DNA of 7,895 bases from an uncultured Rickettsiales bacterium (lineage in GTDB: Bacteria; Pseudomonadota; Alphaproteobacteria; Rickettsiales; UBA1997). The notes under the pieces are model-generated. The model was not told where the DNA came from. It searched no databases and was given only the letters and a program-made list of their open reading frames with translations. Below are positions 5,826 to 7,895 of the stretch, one piece after another. Numbering within the stretch: position 1 is the first letter of the stretch; each line of letters starts with the position of its first letter. Location: assembly GCA_951801155.1 (NCBI GenBank), contig CATOLK010000049.1, positions 1 through 7,895 on the forward strand, written 5' to 3'. Position numbers and translations under genes: made by a program.

Positions 5826-6722
5826 ATGGGTGAAAAAATAAACAGTTTTTTTAATTATATTTCTAAAGAAAAAAATTATTCAGAAAAAACTGTAATCTCT
5901 TATAGAATTGATATAAATAATTTTATTTTTTTTATAAAAAATATTTTAGGAAAAGAATTAAATGAAAAAAATTTGATAGAACTAGAATATAATGATTTTA
6001 GAGAATGGTTAAGTTATAGACATTTTGATAAAGATTTGTCAAATAGAAGTAATGCAAGAGCGCTATCATCGGTGAAAAGTTTATTCAAATTTCTTAATAA
6101 AGAATATGGAATATTTAACGAGATAATTTTGAAAATAAAAAATCCAAAATTTTCCAAAACTTTACCAAAGAATGTGACCAATAATAATATTTTAAAAATT
6201 ATTAAATGTATTAGCATTTTTGATAAGCACGAATGGGAAGTTGATAGGGATATAGCTTTATTAGTATTAATTTATTGCTGCGGATTGAGAATTAGTGAGG
6301 CTTTAAATATAACGAATAAAAGTTTTATAGGAAATGATACTATAAAAATTATAGGAAAAGGAAAAAAGGAAAGGATTGTTTTTATTTTACCCATTGCTTT
6401 GGATTTGATCAATAAATACAAAAAAACTTGTCCTTACAATACAAATGAACATTTATTTTTTAGTACTAGAGGTAAAAAATATAGAGCAACGATCTTTGAA
6501 AAATTGGTACAAAATATCAGAAGAAATTTGAATTTACCTGATAGTATTACACCACATTCATTTAGACACTCTTTTGCTACAGAATTACTAATTAATGGTG
6601 TTGATTTGAGAACAATTCAGGAATTATTGGGACATTCTAATTTGAAAACTACTCAAATTTATACTCATGTTGATATAAATAATATTATAAATGTTTATAA
6701 ACATTCTCATCCACAAAAGTAA
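5826..6722 (+). CDS. xerC: Site-specific tyrosine recombinase XerC
   Basis: XerC acts with XerD at dif to resolve chromosome dimers before division. The 298-residue length is typical. The N-terminal SAM-like core-binding domain covers about residues 1-105 (FFNYISKEKNYSEKTVISY; ARALSSVKSLFKFL) and the catalytic domain about 118-298. All catalytic residues are present: Arg155 in CGLRISEAL, Lys178 in GKGKKER, His244 and Arg247 in TPHSFRHSFATELL, His270 in LLGHSNLKTT and nucleophile Tyr279 in IYTHVD. XerC is favoured over XerD by the W...RD.AL stretch (137-145) before the catalytic Arg and by the C-terminal YKHSHP, which resembles the 'Y...HPRA' end of alphaproteobacterial XerC. A phage or integron integrase is less likely given the full match to the housekeeping type and the tight spacing after cdsA. 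No good Shine-Dalgarno precedes the ATG. Confidence 0.92.
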   Translation: MGEKINSFFNYISKEKNYSEKTVISYRIDINNFIFFIKNILGKELNEKNLIELEYNDFREWLSYRHFDKDLSNRSNARALSSVKSLFKFLNKEYGIFNEIILKIKNPKFSKTLPKNVTNNNILKIIKCISIFDKHEWEVDRDIALLVLIYCCGLRISEALNITNKSFIGNDTIKIIGKGKKERIVFILPIALDLINKYKKTCPYNTNEHLFFSTRGKKYRATIFEKLVQNIRRNLNLPDSITPHSFRHSFATELLINGVDLRTIQELLGHSNLKTTQIYTHVDINNIINVYKHSHPQK

Positions 6723-7029
6723 ACTTATTAATATAAAATTAATATTAAATTAAAGTTTAAAAATTAAAAGTGTAATTTTATTGTTTATTGTGAATTATAA
6801 AGTAATTCTAGGATTTTTAATATTGGACCTCCTATATAAGAAATTTTCTACAAAAAACAAATATTATAAAAATAATAAGAATTTTTAATATTTTTAATGG
6901 GAAGCATATTAAGATATGTTTCTATTATTAAAAATATAAAAAGTTTGAAGTATTTTGAAGTAAGATTTGGAATTTTGTGTAAAATTATATTTTAATTATC
7001 TTTAATGTTATTGATAAACACATAATTTT
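6723..7029. other. Gene-free stretch after xerC
   Basis: No gene can be supported here. Right after the xerC stop lies an imperfect hairpin: AAACTT (6721-6726) pairs with AAGTTT (6753-6758), and TTAATAT (6728-6734) with ATATTAA (6742-6748). It lacks a T run, so it is at best a weak terminator. A tandem repeat TTTGAAGTA occurs at 6944-6952 and 6954-6962. Short open stretches on the minus strand, for example one reading YIGGPILKILELLYNSQ before a stop near 6790, may be remains of an old gene but are not conclusive. Confidence 0.5.
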
Positions 7030-7386
7030 TTATGAAGGAGATTTATTATCTATACTTTTATTAAGATAATCTTCAAATTCATTAAACAAAAATTTTTCAT
7101 TTAAAACTTGTTTATTTTTTTATTACTGCAATTACTCTAAACATATCTAAATCATTTTTATCAATATTTTACAAATATTTTTTAATTTTAGCACTCTACT
7201 TCATTAGACATTTCTTTTATATTTTTAATATTATATCTTCTTAAACAACATTTTTTGATAGGATCTTCAGTTACTTTGTTAAAATGTGTAAATAAAAATT
7301 GTTTTATATATTTAAGATGAATGTTCATCTAAGTTTTTTTCTTTCTGTTCTAATATTTTTTTTGTTATATCAGTAAAAAAATTTAT
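7030..7386 (-). pseudogene. Frame-broken remnant of an unrecognised gene
   Basis: Read on the minus strand, coding-like sequence continues through all three frames in relay. From 7386: INFFTDITKKILEQKEKN then LDEHSS and a stop. In the next frame (from about 7325) comes HLKYIKQFLFTHFNKVTE..CCLRRYNIKNIKEMSNEVEC, ending in a stop at 7188. A third stretch reads KIKKYL, stop, NIDKNDLDMFRVIAVIKK. A last frame reads NKQVLNEKFLFNEFEDYL..KSIDNKSPS and ends in a stop at 7030-7032. The pieces together would make a charged, helical protein of about 115 residues. At least three frame changes and one internal stop are needed, so the gene is dead if it was one. It lies downstream of the orphan 97-residue gene on the same strand. 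The protein family is not recognised, and in AT-rich DNA part of the apparent coding character may be illusory. Confidence 0.45.
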
Positions 7387-7393
7387 TTAATAA

Positions 7394-7441
7394 ATTACAT
7401 AATTATTAATTATTATTAGAATGGTTTAATAATTATGTAAT
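7394..7441. repeat. Perfect 16-bp inverted repeat downstream of the orphan gene
   Basis: ATTACATAATTATTAA (7394-7409) and TTAATAATTATGTAAT (7426-7441) are exact reverse complements around a 16-base loop. The repeat lies about 20 bases after the stop codon of the 97-residue gene, where a terminator is expected. On the minus strand the T-rich run (7 T, opposite plus 7375-7381) comes 12 bases after the stem rather than directly, so it is an atypical terminator or a small mobile palindrome. Confidence 0.6.
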
Positions 7442-7461
7442 AAATTTTTTAAAAATAAATT

Positions 7462-7755
7462 TTATTTACTAAGAAAATAAATTAAAGGGTCCATTCCATC
7501 TATTGAATGACAAATTTTTTCTAAATTTTCAAGAGAAGCACTACAATCATAAGAAATAGTTATTTTTTCAAACTCATCATCATTATTATTTTCTACATCT
7601 GAAAAATATGTTAATTCATCAAAATCTACAAAATCATCAAAATTTGTATTTGTGTTATTTGAATTGTTCATTCTTTTTTTGTTCTGTTCTTTTTCAATGT
7701 AATTATGTATTGTTTTACAAATATTTTTTATTTTTTCTCTTTCTTCATTTTCCAT
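7462..7755 (-). CDS. Orphan acidic protein of unknown function
   Basis: A 97-residue protein that I do not recognise. Residues 1-28 are charged and probably helical (EEREKIKNICKTIHNYIEKE). Residues 29-60 are a low-complexity Asn/Asp-rich linker with repeated Phe (NFDDFVDFDEL, then ENNNDDE). Residues 61-97 look folded (FEKITISYDCSASLENLEKI, ending CHSIDGMDPLIYFLSK). There are three cysteines (13, 71, 82), no signal peptide and no membrane span, so it is cytosolic or exported by a signal-less route. The ATG at 7755 has no clear Shine-Dalgarno. A near-ideal promoter lies just upstream and a perfect inverted repeat just downstream, so it looks like a complete, actively expressed single-gene unit rather than noise. 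It could also be the surviving 5' part of a longer gene whose remains lie at 7030-7386. The function is unknown. Confidence 0.65.
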   Translation of the reverse strand: MENEEREKIKNICKTIHNYIEKEQNKKRMNNSNNTNTNFDDFVDFDELTYFSDVENNNDDEFEKITISYDCSASLENLEKICHSIDGMDPLIYFLSK

Positions 7756-7777
7756 AATTTATTAAATTATTATTAAC

Positions 7778-7785
7778 TAGTACTA
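7778..7785. promoter_or_regulatory. Palindrome at the start site of the orphan gene
   Basis: TAGTACTA is a perfect 8-bp palindrome at the predicted transcription start, directly after the -10 box. Its placement resembles that of the dyad at the BON promoter. It may be an operator. Confidence 0.3.
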
Positions 7786-7814
7786 AGTATATACCAAATT
7801 TATATTTTTGTCAA
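7786..7814 (-). promoter_or_regulatory. Near-consensus sigma70 promoter of the orphan gene
   Basis: On the minus strand a perfect TTGACA (plus 7809-7814), 17 bases and TATACT (plus 7786-7791). It contains TTTGGTATA, also found at the kinase promoter. The predicted start is near 7779, about 24 bases before the ATG. Confidence 0.85.
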
Positions 7815-7830
7815 TATAATTTTTTTATTA

Positions 7831-7840
7831 GACCCCCGCA
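7831..7840. other. GC-rich tract, possible end of an insertion element
   Basis: GACCCCCGCA is the only strongly GC-rich run in this part of the window. The wider sequence TTAGACCCCCGCATAAAA recalls, from memory, the ends of some IS5-family elements of the IS1031/ISL2 groups, which begin GAGACC...GCA and insert at TNA. No transposase and no partner end are visible, so this is a hint only. Confidence 0.2.
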
Positions 7841-7847
7841 TAAAACT

Positions 7848-7880
7848 ATATTCAAATATCAATAATATTTGAATATTTTT
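7848..7880 (+). terminator. Hairpin with T tract at the right edge
   Basis: ATATTCAAATAT (7848-7859) and ATATTTGAATAT (7865-7876) form a perfect 12-bp stem around the 5-base loop CAATA. Four or more T residues follow on the plus strand. No plus-strand gene ends nearby in the window, so it may instead be part of a repeat or of a neighbouring unit. Confidence 0.4.
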
Positions 7881-7895
7881 AAATATATTTATTTT

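Noticed and set aside
6014..6217. Open frame of 67 codons on the minus strand
   Set aside because: Antisense to the N-terminal domain of xerC; hydrophobic only because the sense codons are Lys/Asn/Glu-rich.
6829..6836. GGACCTCC, read as AGGAGGTCC on the minus strand, resembling a ribosome site
   Set aside because: No ATG, GTG or TTG follows at the right spacing; a chance match or part of decayed coding sequence.
6897..6995. 32-codon frame on the plus strand after xerC
   Set aside because: No ribosome site, no promoter and no recognisable sequence.
7034..7041. GAAGGAGA, a strong Shine-Dalgarno look-alike on the plus strand
   Set aside because: No start codon follows at a useful distance with an open frame; on the other strand it encodes the end (SPS) of the broken gene.

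Overview
The window is a very AT-rich bacterial segment (by eye about a fifth to a quarter G+C). It has the gene content of an alphaproteobacterium with a reduced genome, most likely a host-associated member of the Rickettsiales or a similar order. The placement rests on several signs: an RNase D made of the exonuclease domain alone, a family-4-type uracil-DNA glycosylase with the 'WRLPGNR' block in place of an Fe-S cysteine, an XerC-type recombinase ending in '...YKHSHPQK', and loose, decaying intergenic DNA. No tRNA, rRNA, CRISPR array or complete insertion sequence was seen.

Left part (1-2494), all on the minus strand. From right to left it carries pal (Tol-Pal outer-membrane lipoprotein) with a clear terminator, a small DUF6804-like membrane protein, and a two-gene unit of RNase D followed by the uracil-DNA glycosylase, which runs off the left edge. 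A roughly 490-base divergent spacer (2495-2982) separates pal from the plus-strand genes. It holds the probable pal promoter, nested inverted repeats, and a strong extended -10 promoter that starts about 200 bases upstream of the kinase gene.

Middle part (2983-6722), all on the plus strand. A eukaryotic-like protein kinase stands alone between its own promoter and the next one. Then comes a compact set: a dual-BON lipoprotein (DolP/YraP type), cdsA (CDP-diacylglycerol synthase) and xerC (chromosome dimer resolution). The BON gene has its own promoter with an operator-like dyad over the -10/+1 region. Pal, the BON lipoprotein and CdsA all serve the cell envelope, and XerC serves chromosome segregation.

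Right part (6723-7895). About 300 bases hold nothing I can support. A frame-broken gene remnant on the minus strand follows (7030-7386), then a perfect 16-bp inverted repeat, then an orphan acidic 97-residue protein on the minus strand with an almost ideal sigma70 promoter. A conspicuously GC-rich tract (GACCCCCGCA) and a further hairpin close the window.

The most interesting items are the cytosolic kinase with altered catalytic-loop and DFG motifs, the orphan 97-residue gene, and a TTTGGTATA promoter element shared by these two lineage-specific genes. I see no complete new multi-gene system.
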